From the NCBI GenBank assembly GCA_013350335.1, contig CM023536.1, forward strand, positions 41,424,314 to 41,488,313: a DNA stretch of 64,000 nt. The letters are read 5' to 3'. A program made the translations under genes and the position numbers. The DNA is from Chimonanthus salicifolius (taxonomy: Eukaryota > Streptophyta > Magnoliopsida > Laurales > Calycanthaceae). Positions 1-10,100 of the stretch are shown here, one piece after another. A model generated the notes under the pieces. That model did not search any database and had not been told where the DNA came from. It saw only the letters and a list, made by a program, of their open reading frames with translations. Positions within the stretch are counted from its first letter, which is position 1, and each line of letters opens with the position of its first letter.

Positions 1-150
1 GAAAGAAGAAGTTCAGAAACAGACGATGTCTATTGAGCACATTAATACTTTACTTATGGTGATAGATCCGTTGACGAAGGAATTTCCTATAAAGACTTTT
101 AATGAACATGTCAATAGAATGTGTCTTGAACGTAATCTATTATGATATAA
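1..150 (+). pseudogene. Copia RNase H C-terminal fragment
   Basis: Frame 2 reads open from the window edge to a TGA near 150 and gives residues such as SIEHINTLLMVIDPLTKEFP and FNEHVNRM. This matches the conserved end of Ty1/copia polyproteins, where RNase H is followed by a stretch of the type IEHIxTxxMIADPLTKGLPxKTFxEHVxxMG. The consensus Ala-Asp before PLTK is Ile-Asp here, so the copy is diverged. The rest of the element lies left of the window. About 420 bases of non-coding 3' region follow, then a purine tract and an LTR-like start at 573. Confidence 0.8.
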
Positions 151-572
151 TTATGTATTTTTGGACTACATTATGAATAATGACATTATGAATAATGACA
201 TTATGATGCAATGACATTTGAGTACTCTTTTATGTATTTCTGATTATTGTTTATGTTTATTATTGTTATGTATATACATGATGTGTGTTTTTTTTGACAC
301 TAAAAAGAATAGTCATTATATTATAACACTTATATGGACCGTTATGAAAAAAACTCTCATTTAAGGGCTATGTTGGGTAGGTCACTTGTGTTGTTGTGAT
401 GGAAGAGACCATGTCGGGATAAGATGTTGTGCAACCGCCATTGCTCACACTTGTGGTTTATTTAGTATTAAAATTATGACCGCATTATGTTGTTAAATAC
501 ATTTTATGTGTACATCTTATGATATACGTGTTTTAAATCCCATGAAGTGTAAATGTGGACTAAGTGGGAGAA

Positions 573-1010
573 TGTATGACTAAACATGACCCACATTAAA
601 TTTGAGGCTCCACATAGAAGATCTTAAATTAAGGAAATTGTGTTTAAATAAAAAATGTCTATTTTAGGAGAGTTGTAAAGGAGGTTAGTTTTCTATTTTG
701 AATTGATGAGAAATAGGAAATGAAAGTTCTAATTTTCTTAGGGGTCCTCCCTCTGCCTATAAGATGGTCTCTCTTCATTATTATCCATCAACTTAAAACA
801 ATTTAATATTCTCAAAATACTGTTCACGAAATTGAGTAGAGGGAATTGATGAGGAAATAGTTAGAAACTCCAAGGTGTATGTCTTATTATTAAAGGGAAG
901 ATCAAAGATCACTTTCTTCATCAATGGATCCGGGTATGTTATATTATTATGATATTTATAATTTCTGCGTTAAGATTAATGTGTTTTAAGCATTAATCAA
1001 TACAGATCTT
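573..1010 (+). repeat. Probable 3' LTR of the left-edge Copia element (right end uncertain)
   Basis: A polypurine-like tract (AGTGGGAGAA, 563-572) is followed by TGTATGAC at 573, the usual arrangement at the start of a Copia 3' LTR. A TATA-like CTATAAG lies near 757. A phrase typical of Copia LTR 3' ends (TTCATCAATGGATCCGGGTA, 919-938) follows. The right boundary is not resolved; about 1010 is an estimate from the TTTTAAGCATTAATC phrase. No target-site duplication can be tested because the 5' LTR is outside the window. Confidence 0.5.
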
Positions 1011-1125
1011 ATGGTTATGTTGTTCGGGTACGTCAAACATTAAGTTTAATGATAAATCAATGTATGATTGATTCTCAATAAATAAACTCTGATATTATGA
1101 TAAACTATTACAAATAACAGATCTC

Positions 1126-1810
1126 GAACTCATAGCCGATGGAGAATGGAATAATATTAGAGGAGTCCATATTAGATATTATTCCGTTCGATTTTCCATC
1201 GGCTAATTAGAGAAGGTGGTATTGTTTCATTGGCATACAATACATATCAGAGTTTGGGATTAAAAGTTCTAACCCAAGTGGAGCTCTACAGCTAATTCAC
1301 ACGGCAGCATGAATGGACTCTTGTATACTGTATTCTTTCAAGAAGAGTCTTATGCACTTGAGAGTCCTTGTAGATATAAAACAAGGACAACATAGTCGGG
1401 CATGAGTTGAGAGACCAAGTTGAACTGTACTTAAACAGTTATACACGGCATACATGGAATAAGACTCTGATAGAGCCTGACATACATAGACGTGCATAGT
1501 AGATAGAAGATATGACCGAGACGGTGGAGGTTTTCTATTTATATGAACAATCGCCATAAGAGAGGAAGCGAGGAATACGAAGGGGCATCGAGGGAGAGAG
1601 ACAACCAAGACGGCCTTGTGGCCGTGTTATTGTACTGTTTATTGTTCTTTTTTCTCTTATATAGTGAAGTTATTTGTCGCTCCGTGGACGTAGGTTGGCC
1701 CAACCACGTAAAATATCGGTGTCCCGTGGTGCTTGGTTATTGTGTGTTGTCTTGTTATTCCATTCGATTTTGATTTTTTTTATTTCCGCATCGGGGATTA
1801 AATCCCAACA
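1126..1810 (+). repeat. Left LTR (5'-truncated)
   Basis: It aligns to 3750-4634 from about GAGAATGG (1142) to the terminal CCCAACA (1810). Relative to the right LTR it lacks about 27 bp after TTTCATT (near 1231) and about 165 bp after GTGGCCG (near 1625). It carries a 71-bp near-palindrome at 1134-1204 that the right LTR lacks. Confidence 0.75.
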
Positions 1811-1812
1811 AG

Positions 1813-1824
1813 TGGCATAGTAGC
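1813..1824 (+). promoter_or_regulatory. Degenerate tRNA primer-binding site
   Basis: TGGCATAGTAGC lies two bases after the LTR end. It is a poor match to TGGTATCAGAGC (initiator-Met tRNA, the usual Copia primer); the position supports the call more than the sequence does. Confidence 0.45.
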
Positions 1825-3749
1825 TGAAGTTGAGATCAGAGAATAATGGGTGAACGGAATACAGCACAACGACCTGATCGAGTGTTTCTCGGTTCAGAAG
1901 CAGAGCACCAACAACGAGAGAGCACCGGTTGCAGAGGCGTTGCAAAGGGGATCGGACTACTGCAAAACTTGAGCATGTCACGTCTGCAAATTGGAGCAGA
2001 GGCCAGCGTTCAAATCTGGTCCATACAAAGAGGTGAGGAAGGCTGGTTTACTGTTATCTTGGTGTCTATTGCATAGCAGAAGGGAGAGAAGCGCTGCAAT
2101 AGAGGAGAGGTATCCTACAACGTGCAGACATAGTGGAAGGGGCTGCCTGAACAGAGGAGTTGTTCAGGCAGCAGATTCACACACAACTGCAGCAGATCGA
2201 TGCTCAGATGACTTATAAAGGGACATTTTTTTGGTGACAGAAAAAGGACTCATAGTGGGAGAAGGAGTGTTGTTTGGAGTGGGTTTTTACGGCCTACAAG
2301 AGATAGATGTGTGTTAGATCACACCACTCAACGTGATGAGGCGTGGGTACTGCTGTTTGCGTCCATCGTAGAGGAGGAAGAACTGGGAGAGGACTAGAGG
2401 AGATCAGTTCTTGCAAAACCACATATGTTGACAGTGGACGTGTGTTGTTGCCAAGGTTGTCCACCTGTGTGTGTGACAGGATTCTCAGAGAGCTGAGTGC
2501 AGAGAGGATGTGGAACAAACCTGTGTTTGATCTGTTCCGGGCAGCAACGATGTTGTCTGTTAGATGCAGAGAGGCCAGAGAAAGTACTTGGCAGTGTGTT
2601 GGTGGCAAACACACAACGTACAGTGTTATTGAGAGGAGTAGGAAGAGAAAGGCTGCGAAGTGGGTACAGAGAAAGCAACCAATTGATACAGCGTGACGGG
2701 TGATTTTTCCCTTGGAAAAATCAGCAAAGAATTGCTGCCAGTGCATGTAACTAGAGAGGTTTCTCTGGTTTTCAGAGGAGGGCATACAACTGCCACGTGA
2801 ACAATGTGCAGTTGACGCCTGTAAAGAGAAGTGCTGCTCAGAAGTTGCTACTGTCAAGAGAGAAGGACAGAGCAGAGAACAGTAGAGTGAGATAGCACAC
2901 AGAGGCAGCCAACGTTGTGTGTGTGTGTAAGGGTTGCATTCATACAGATGAGCACACACACACAGCATACAACGTGTTATTGGAGAGGGCTGCCAGCGTT
3001 GCTGTGGAAGCAATGCAGAACTGGGTGCAGATCTATCAAAAGCAGCTAATGTAAAGCACAGAGGTGTATACGGACGTGTTCTGAGGACTGCAATCAACTA
3101 GTTTGTGAGTAGGCTTCTGTGGTTGAGAGGATAAAGTGAGCATACAACTCAGGTGGAGGTGGTGACTCAGGTGGAGGTGGTGTGTGTACAAAACGTGTGC
3201 TTGCTGATGGATGGGGAGGTATCGTGTGAAAGAGAGATGCACGAACATAGAGGAGTCCCATATGCAAATTGGGATCTAGTCTTGAAGCAGCAATCATTGT
3301 GTACTGTAGCAATTGAGAATAGAGGGTAGTCTGTTGTACACAACAGCCTAGCAAAATACAGGGGAGAGTTTTGGAAACAGCAAAACTGAGACCAACAACC
3401 TCAAGCAAGGCTGCATGTGAGAGAGCATTTATGAAGGTGTAAATGTGCTGAAACTTTGTATGAGAAAAAGGTGCAAATACAGAGATAGAAGCGGCAGTGT
3501 GGGCAACAGTCTCCAATAGCACCAAGAAAACAAAAGCAGCAATTGGAGACGAAGATTACAGAGCGTCTGCAGCAAAGTGAGCGGTGTTCAAGCAATGAGC
3601 ACGGAGTTACAGCTGACTAGAACTGCAGCTGCAGATGGAGCAAGGCCAAGAGCGGATAGTGTGCACAGAGGTGCAGAGCTGTCAGATACAGTGTTGGACG
3701 TTGTCACAGGTCCTCTCCAGGGTTGGTTGAATTTCGCAAAGGTGGAGAT

Positions 3750-4634
3750 TGTTTGGATTGTGGCTCAATTCAAATTGGTGTTGGCATGGAAAACTCCTCA
3801 TGCAATTAGGAGAATGGCTGGCAAGAGGAGTCCATATGAGACATGGGACACGACATCTTATTAGAGATTAGCTTGCTGAGGGTGGTATTGTTTCATTAGG
3901 ACTGTATGACAGACAGTTTTATTGGGCATACAATACATATCAGTGTTTGGGATTAGAAGTTCTAATCCAAGTGGGGCTCTACAACTAATTCACACGACAG
4001 CATGAATGCATTCTTGTATCCTGTATTCATTTAAGAAGAGTCTTATGCACTTGAGAGTCCTTGTAGATATAAAACAAGGACAACAGAGTCGGACATGAGT
4101 TGAGAGACCAAGTTGAACTGTACTTAAAACAGTTATACACGGCATACATGGAGTAGGACTCTGATAGAGCCTGACATACACAGACGTGCATAGCAGATAG
4201 AAGATAGGACTGAGACGGTGGAGGTTTGCTATATATATGTACAGTCACCACAAGAGAGGAAGCGAGGAATACGAAGGGGCATCGAGAGAGAGAGACAGCC
4301 AAGACGACCTTGTGGCCGTTGGCCTCTATGGTCGTGTGCATGGAGGCACACCCATATTAGAGATGTGCATGAGTGTGTGTTTGCATGGTGTCTCAGAAGA
4401 GCCTTCCAGTGGTGAGAGAGAGAGATGGGTGTACATGGGACTCGGGTGTTGGATTTGAGAGTTAAACTCATGGAGTCGTGTTATTGTACTGTTTATTGTT
4501 CTTTTTTCTCTTATATAGTGAAGTTATTTGTCGCTCCGTGGACGTAGGCCAGAGATTGGCCAAACCACGTAAAATATCGGTGTCCCGTGGTGCTTGATTA
4601 TTTTTATTTCCGCATCGGGGATTAAATCCCAACA
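3750..4634 (+). repeat. Right LTR
   Basis: It starts TGTTTGG directly after the purine tract AGGTGGAGAT (3740-3749) and ends CCCAACA at 4634, where the kinase pseudogene begins. It contains CTCCGTGGACGTAGG and AACCACGT (4534-4568), which can pair as a hairpin that recurs in other Copia LTRs in this window. Confidence 0.75.
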
Positions 4635-5000
4635 GATATGTGGTCAGTTGCTTGTATATTTGCCGAATTGGTTACCAATCAACCACTCTTTCATTGGGGA
4701 CTCTGAATTGTGGCAACTAATACACATCTTCAGGTTGTTGGGTACTCCAAATGAGGAAGTGTGACCAAAGTCAACTGCCTAATTGGCATGAATACCCTTA
4801 GTGGAGTCCTTAGAATATTTCATCTGTCGTTCCTGGTCTAGAAGCTGATGGAATTGATTTACTTTTAAGATGTTGCAATACCAACCTGCTAAGAGATCAT
4901 TTACTTTTAAGATGTTGCAATACCAACCTGCTAAGAGGATCTTTGCGAAGAGGCTATGGAGCATCCATACGTCGATGATTTGGACAAAGTGAATCTTTAA
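4635..5000 (+). pseudogene. B-type cyclin-dependent kinase 3' fragment (probable retropseudogene)
   Basis: Reading across frameshifts, the stretch gives DMWSVACIFAELVTNQPLF, then DSELWQLIHIFRLLGTPNEE, then KMLQYQPAKR and finally DDLDKVNL plus a stop at 4998-5000. These are kinase subdomains IX-XI and the C-terminal tail of plant CDKB mitotic kinases, which act in the G2/M transition. The coding parts lie contiguously with no intron, which suggests a retrocopy, although a single exon could look the same. There are stops (for example TGA at the Trp of the GTPNEEVW motif), a frameshift after the PLF motif and a 42-bp internal duplication. The fragment starts exactly at the LTR edge, and its 5' portion is not present left of the element. 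Confidence 0.85.
4858..4941. repeat. 42-bp tandem duplication inside the CDKB pseudogene
   Basis: Two copies of a 42-bp unit (4858-4899 and 4900-4941) start TTTACTTTTAAGATG. They differ only at the last few bases. The unit is 14 codons, so it duplicates the kinase KMLQYQPAKR segment without a further frameshift. Confidence 0.9.
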
Positions 5001-5370
5001 AGGCTTGGATTTTGATAACAATGCTTATGGAGCTGATACATTTTTCTGGAACTGTGCTAGATTTTGCTTTCCTCAAGCATAGCAGGTTGTTGGCGAAAGG
5101 TGTTTGTTCGACAATTTAGTCATAGCTGGTAGTTTGTTAAGGAACAAAAATGGAGTTTGTTGCAATGTTAATATTTTCTTTTTGACGTGGTAAAGTTTAA
5201 TGGAGTGTAAAAACTTACTGAGTCATCATCCAGTCGAGGATGCTTGAGCTTCGATGTTCTGTTCGACTGGAACCTGATGGCCAAGGAAGATAAAATGTTG
5301 TCTAAGAAGATGGGAATTGTTGGAAAAATGAGGGAGAAACTGTAATACCCCATGCTGGAGAAAAAAAAAA
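5001..5370. other. Unassigned flank of the kinase fragment
   Basis: The first part is probably the 3' untranslated remainder of the kinase copy. A short open stretch at 5268-5343 reads MAKEDKMLSKKMGIVGKMRE and then stops at a TAA. It could be a C-terminal coding scrap, but I do not recognise it. An A10 run lies at 5361-5370. Confidence 0.3.
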
Positions 5371-5744
5371 GGTCTTTGTTAGTTGCATTAGAAATTTTGT
5401 AATATGTAAGTGGTAGTCTTCCTACTTTTAGTATGGGACCTTTTGGATGTAATCATTAGTTGAGTGATTGGAGTTGTTTGGCTTTGTGATTCAATTGCCT
5501 TTACTGGTTAATTGAGAACTTTATAATGTTTGCAAAAACTTTAAGTAAAGTCTCCTAGGTCTTTGTTAGTTGCATTAGAAATTTTGTAATATGTAAGTGG
5601 TAGTCTTCCTACTTTTAGTATGGGACCTTTTGGATGTAATCATTAGTTGAGTGATTGGAGTTGTTTGGCTTTGTGATTCAATTGCCTTTACTGGTTAATT
5701 GAGAACTTTATAATGTTTGCAAAAACTTTAAGTAAAGTCTCCTA
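5371..5744. repeat. 187-bp perfect tandem duplication
   Basis: Copy 1 (5371-5557) and copy 2 (5558-5744) both start GGTCTTTGTTAGTTGC and end AAGTCTCCTA. I saw no mismatch by eye. No ORF or known element is evident in the unit. Confidence 0.95.
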
Positions 5745-6952
5745 AATTGGGGGGTTTTTATTAAAATTTAAGTGGGTTATACATCTTTGGTTCAAATATA
5801 TAGAAAATAACAAAAAAGACAATATTAAGTAAAATTTGATCCCCATTTAAATGTTAAATGATGAGAGTTATTAAAGATGAGATGACTCTTGAAAATAATG
5901 AGTTTCAAAACAACTTCTTGGTCAATAGACATGGATGTTGTGGACTTGTCCCAGTATTTCAATCATGTGGGTTACCGTTTTTGGACATGAATGTAAATTT
6001 TGATTTTTAAAAAATATAAAATTGGTTGTTAATGTGAATATGAATGTTAGTTCAAATTACAGGTTAAATGATGCATGGTTTATAGTTCGAACTGTTTATA
6101 GTAGAATTATGCTACTTGAGTGCAATAATGAATGTGAAAACAAAATATATTTTTACAAAGGGTAATGATTTGTGCATTATGTGCACCACCTTTAAAACAA
6201 AAAGATTATGTTGCCATTTTTTTTCTCTCTTTCCTCCTTCAAAAAACGAGGGCAAAATGATCTTTTCTTTTAACGGTGATACACCATAGATGATTATCAA
6301 CAAATTGATTGATAATGTATTTAAAAGAATATTGATTGATAATGTGAATATAATAATGAAAGCTACTGGCTGAACGGCCATGTTAATGACGCTCTTTCTG
6401 TGTTATATTTGTACCTTGATGTGATTTTTTTTTTTTTTTCCAAACGCTAACTAATACTTTTTTAAAAATAGCATGAAAAGTATACAAAAGAAGTATACAA
6501 CAGAGTACATTGATGTGAATGTCATTCACTCGCATGTAAATCATAAAATTTTACTTTCTTTTTAACATTATATATCAGGTGTTTGAATTCTTTTTGTAGG
6601 TGCAATGTCAATATGAATGCCAATTTATTTATTTTTATAATTTTTTATTGTAAAAGTTAGTATAAAATAGGCTTTTATAGCAAGAGATGGAAAAAGTTTC
6701 AAACAACTCTACTAAATAACCTTTGGAATCAAGTCAGTGGAACAAGTTCCCAGCGAGTTTTTACTTCCGAAATATCTTTATCGATATTAGATGTTCCACT
6801 GTTTTCTGGACCTCTGAATGCACTAAGCTACCAACCGGGCTCTTAGATTTCAGGTTTCCTTCTTTGCTACGGGGTTAGGGTTTTCCTTTTTCATTGTTTT
6901 TATCTCATTTGGGTTTTTTGGGATCCAGGGTGGACAGGATTTCTCATAGCAA
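5745..6952. other. AT-rich upstream region of the PET100-like gene
   Basis: There is no coding signal. Promoter and 5' leader elements of the gene starting at 6953 probably lie in the last 200-300 bases. No clear TATA box with a start site can be assigned. Confidence 0.4.
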
Positions 6953-7095
6953 ATGTCTTCTTTGGGAACATCGAAAGGGATTCTCGAGATCGCAAAGTTC
7001 GCTCTCTATGTCTCAATTCCAATAGCTATGATGTACACTTTTGCCAACAACTCTGAGAATCTCCAAAAAGTCATGGGAAATGTAAGACTCCCTTA

Positions 7096-7126
<31 letters not shown>

Positions 7127-10100
7127 GGAATTTCATTTTCTTCATTTGTTTTCATGGGTTTAATTTCAAGGAATTTAACAGAAACATGCTAATGAAATGA
7201 TCTGTTGAGAACTCCGTTAAGTGAGTTTTTTTTGGTGGGACTTCGTTGGACCATGGAGATAGGTTAGTTGGAAAGGTCTATGCTTCGATAGTAGGCTATG
7301 CCGGAACTCAACTTGAATGAATTACTCTAGGTATAGTTTTGAAGAGCGCAAAGTTTTTTTTGGCACTGGTTAACTTGGGTAATTCAACTCTTAAGCATAA
7401 CTTGAAATGAGGTCAAATCGGGTTGGGATCCAATCTACATGGGTGTAAAGTGGCATGGATTTTATTTTATTTTATTTTTATTTTTATTATTTTTTAATCG
7501 GGGCATCAAAAAATAGCACTCATTCTGGATGGATATTGTTTTCCTAAAAGCTCATAATGTATACACTTTTTCAGAAAATGGCCACATTTGATCTATGGAT
7601 TAATTTTCCCTGATAAACAAAGAAGCTCTATTCTTGGTTGGCTATCCTAAGATTTTAGTTCAAATCAATCGTTGGTTCCAAGATGTCAACAATTAAAAGC
7701 CAGGAAAGCTAACTTTCATGACTGATCTGCATAATTGAGGAAAATGCACATCGCCAAATCATATTTATCCATTTCAGATCCATCCAAATGGCTTTGAGTA
7801 ACTTGATTTGGTTTGCATTTAGTTGTCTCCCTAATTGCAATTTATTGATTATTATAATTAGTAATTATTATCATTTTTTTGAATATTTGGCAAAGTGGGT
7901 GGATATTGAATCAGTTTAGAGTAGTTGGTTTTGCTGATGTTGGGGCCCTACTTTGGTGGGTATTTTTTTCTGCCTGAAATTGTTGTTTGTTTGTTCACTG
8001 ATAATGATTTGGATGAGGAATATGGGAGAAAAAGGAACACTCTGACCTGATGTGTTCCGAATGTGTCATGAAATGGTTAGTCATCATTTCTTGGCATTGG
8101 AACTGGTCATGGTTTTGGTGCAGAAAAGATTTCATATTTAATGAGATAATTTATTGGTGGATAATGTAGTTTCTGAAGTTCTTGGCAGAGATGGGTTATT
8201 GATGATTGTCAGTTATTGACACATTAGTGTGTGTAAACATGAGTACTTTCAATTTCCTGATGTATTAAGGTGTCAAATTAAGTTGTACATGTTGCACATG
8301 GTCTTTTTTTCCAGTTAGAGGAGAAAATGGCATTGATGTTGATGAGGATGATGATGGGCTCTTTTTGGTCTAGATGGTGAGAGACCCTCATTGCGTTTAG
8401 AAGCATAGGCTGAACTAGTTATGTTCGTTATGAATAATTTTATGAACAAATTCTTATCAACGGATTCATGGAAGGAAGAAGTGTCAAAATGCAGTTTGCC
8501 ATCACCTCCTCATCATCGTCATTTTTTACTTGGACATGTGTTTAAAATATGGGCTTAAGTGCCAAATAAGATCATGATTTATGGGATCCACAGGAAAGAG
8601 CTCCAATTAATGTGATGGGTAGATTACGTAAGGATCCTTGTGATGATTTCGGATTGAAAACTCACCCTCAATGGGTGACTCAATCCTTAAATATCATGCT
8701 ATCTAATTTTGCTGCCTAATTTTAAAGTACTCTTTTCCTTCCTTTTGTTTTTTAGAGGTTATAATGAAAGTACTTGTGTTAGTTAATTATTAATATTGCA
8801 ATTCTAGATTGTGTTACTGCTTCAAATTGGCACAGAATTTCACATATGGCTGATCTATAAGTCTCCCTTTCTCTTGAATGGAGTAGCATACATGAAAATA
8901 CACCAATTGTTGAGCCAAACACTACTAAAAGACAGATACACAAAGCTGACCCAACTCACCAACATTTGTAGTCTTCTTCTGTTTTTAGCAACTCCTTGCA
9001 GATTGAGTTGTTCTAAGTAGTCTCTGGCCATCTAACATGAATTTGGCCCTACATTGGTGGTGAAATGTTAAAGAAGCTACATAGACATGAGAATGTTGGG
9101 AAAACTTCCTCCGTTCAATCATCTTATCGTTTATGAGATGGGCCACAAAAAATGAATGGCCTATAGGACTTGAGTATTTACTATCCAAACTCTTAAGATG
9201 GTAAGATTGTGGTGAAACTTCACCCACCACCATTCCATGCCATTTTCTACACCTCACCCAAACATATGTGGCTGGTCAAAACATTGTTTGGATGCGTTTT
9301 AGGTGGAGAACTTAAGTTTTTAAGAGAAGCTAAAGTGTTCCTATGGACTGTTAATCTTTTGTAGCCTGCAAAACGATACTTAAGTGATCCATTCAAGAGC
9401 TTATTTTCGCTAAAGTCCCTTATCTAAACATAAACCTGATTGCTAATCCATTTGCAAGGTTTAAAGTAAGCCCTACAAAGACATGTATTAATGTATCTTA
9501 TTATAAAAATCTCAACCAGTATCTTACTTAGATCTACATTTTGCTCCACTCAAAGGAGGCCTTAAAAAATTGTGAAATAGCAAGAAATATAGAATTTTTT
9601 GTCTTGTTATTTTTTATGCATTTAGTTCATCAAGAGGATGCTTTTTTGGCTATTTCTATATGAAAATATTTAAAAATATGAGATGCTACTCTATTCAAGT
9701 AAGAGGGTATCCCTATGTATTAGTCAGATACAAAATATCATAGCAATTTGAGAGTTAGATGAGATTTTTTTAAAAAATTTAGGCTGCAAATTCGAGACCA
9801 TCATATTTATGGATAGAGTCATCAGATTAGGGTGACTCTTGGTTCTTCACATTATTACAAGGTTTCCATCAAATCCTGTTTATGCCATGATTTGTGTCTC
9901 TCTCTGGTGGGCCCATAATTAATTTTTTGTTTGTTTTTTCTAAACATGAGACAACTGTTATTTTCTAAATTGCATCTTCACATCATAGGCACATCCATGA
10001 TAAAGATAGCTGACTGTTTCATGATGGAATGAACCTTAGGTTTTACTTTGAACACACTAATTAATTAATCCAATTTGAAGAAATCACAATTGTTTTCTTT

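Larger units (their letters stand above)
1126..4634 (+). mobile_element. Non-autonomous Copia-type LTR retrotransposon, left LTR truncated
   Basis: Two long direct repeats, about 1126-1810 and 3750-4634, bracket about 1.9 kb with no recognisable gag or pol. The right repeat is preceded by the purine tract AGGTGGAGAT and begins TGTTTGG. Both repeats end in GGGATTAAATCCCAACA. The left repeat lacks the first LTR bases and merges into unrelated DNA, so the 5' boundary is broken and no target-site duplication is found. The internal region is purine-rich on this strand and has no retroviral motif. The element shares its tract context and a Cys-free hairpin region in the LTR with the Copia element at 29244, so they are probably related families. 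Confidence 0.75.

Noticed and set aside
1218..1222. GGTAT as target-site duplication partner of GATAT at 4635
   Set aside because: GGTAT lies inside the left LTR once the longer right LTR (from 3750) is recognised, so it cannot be flanking DNA.
2294..3097. 267-codon minus-strand ORF
   Set aside because: It lies antisense in the purine-rich interior of a non-autonomous element, has low-complexity Ser/Leu/Cys content and no domain.
6953..7192. 79-codon unspliced ORF
   Set aside because: After codon 43 it reads through the splice donor into a CT repeat; the true product continues at 19296.
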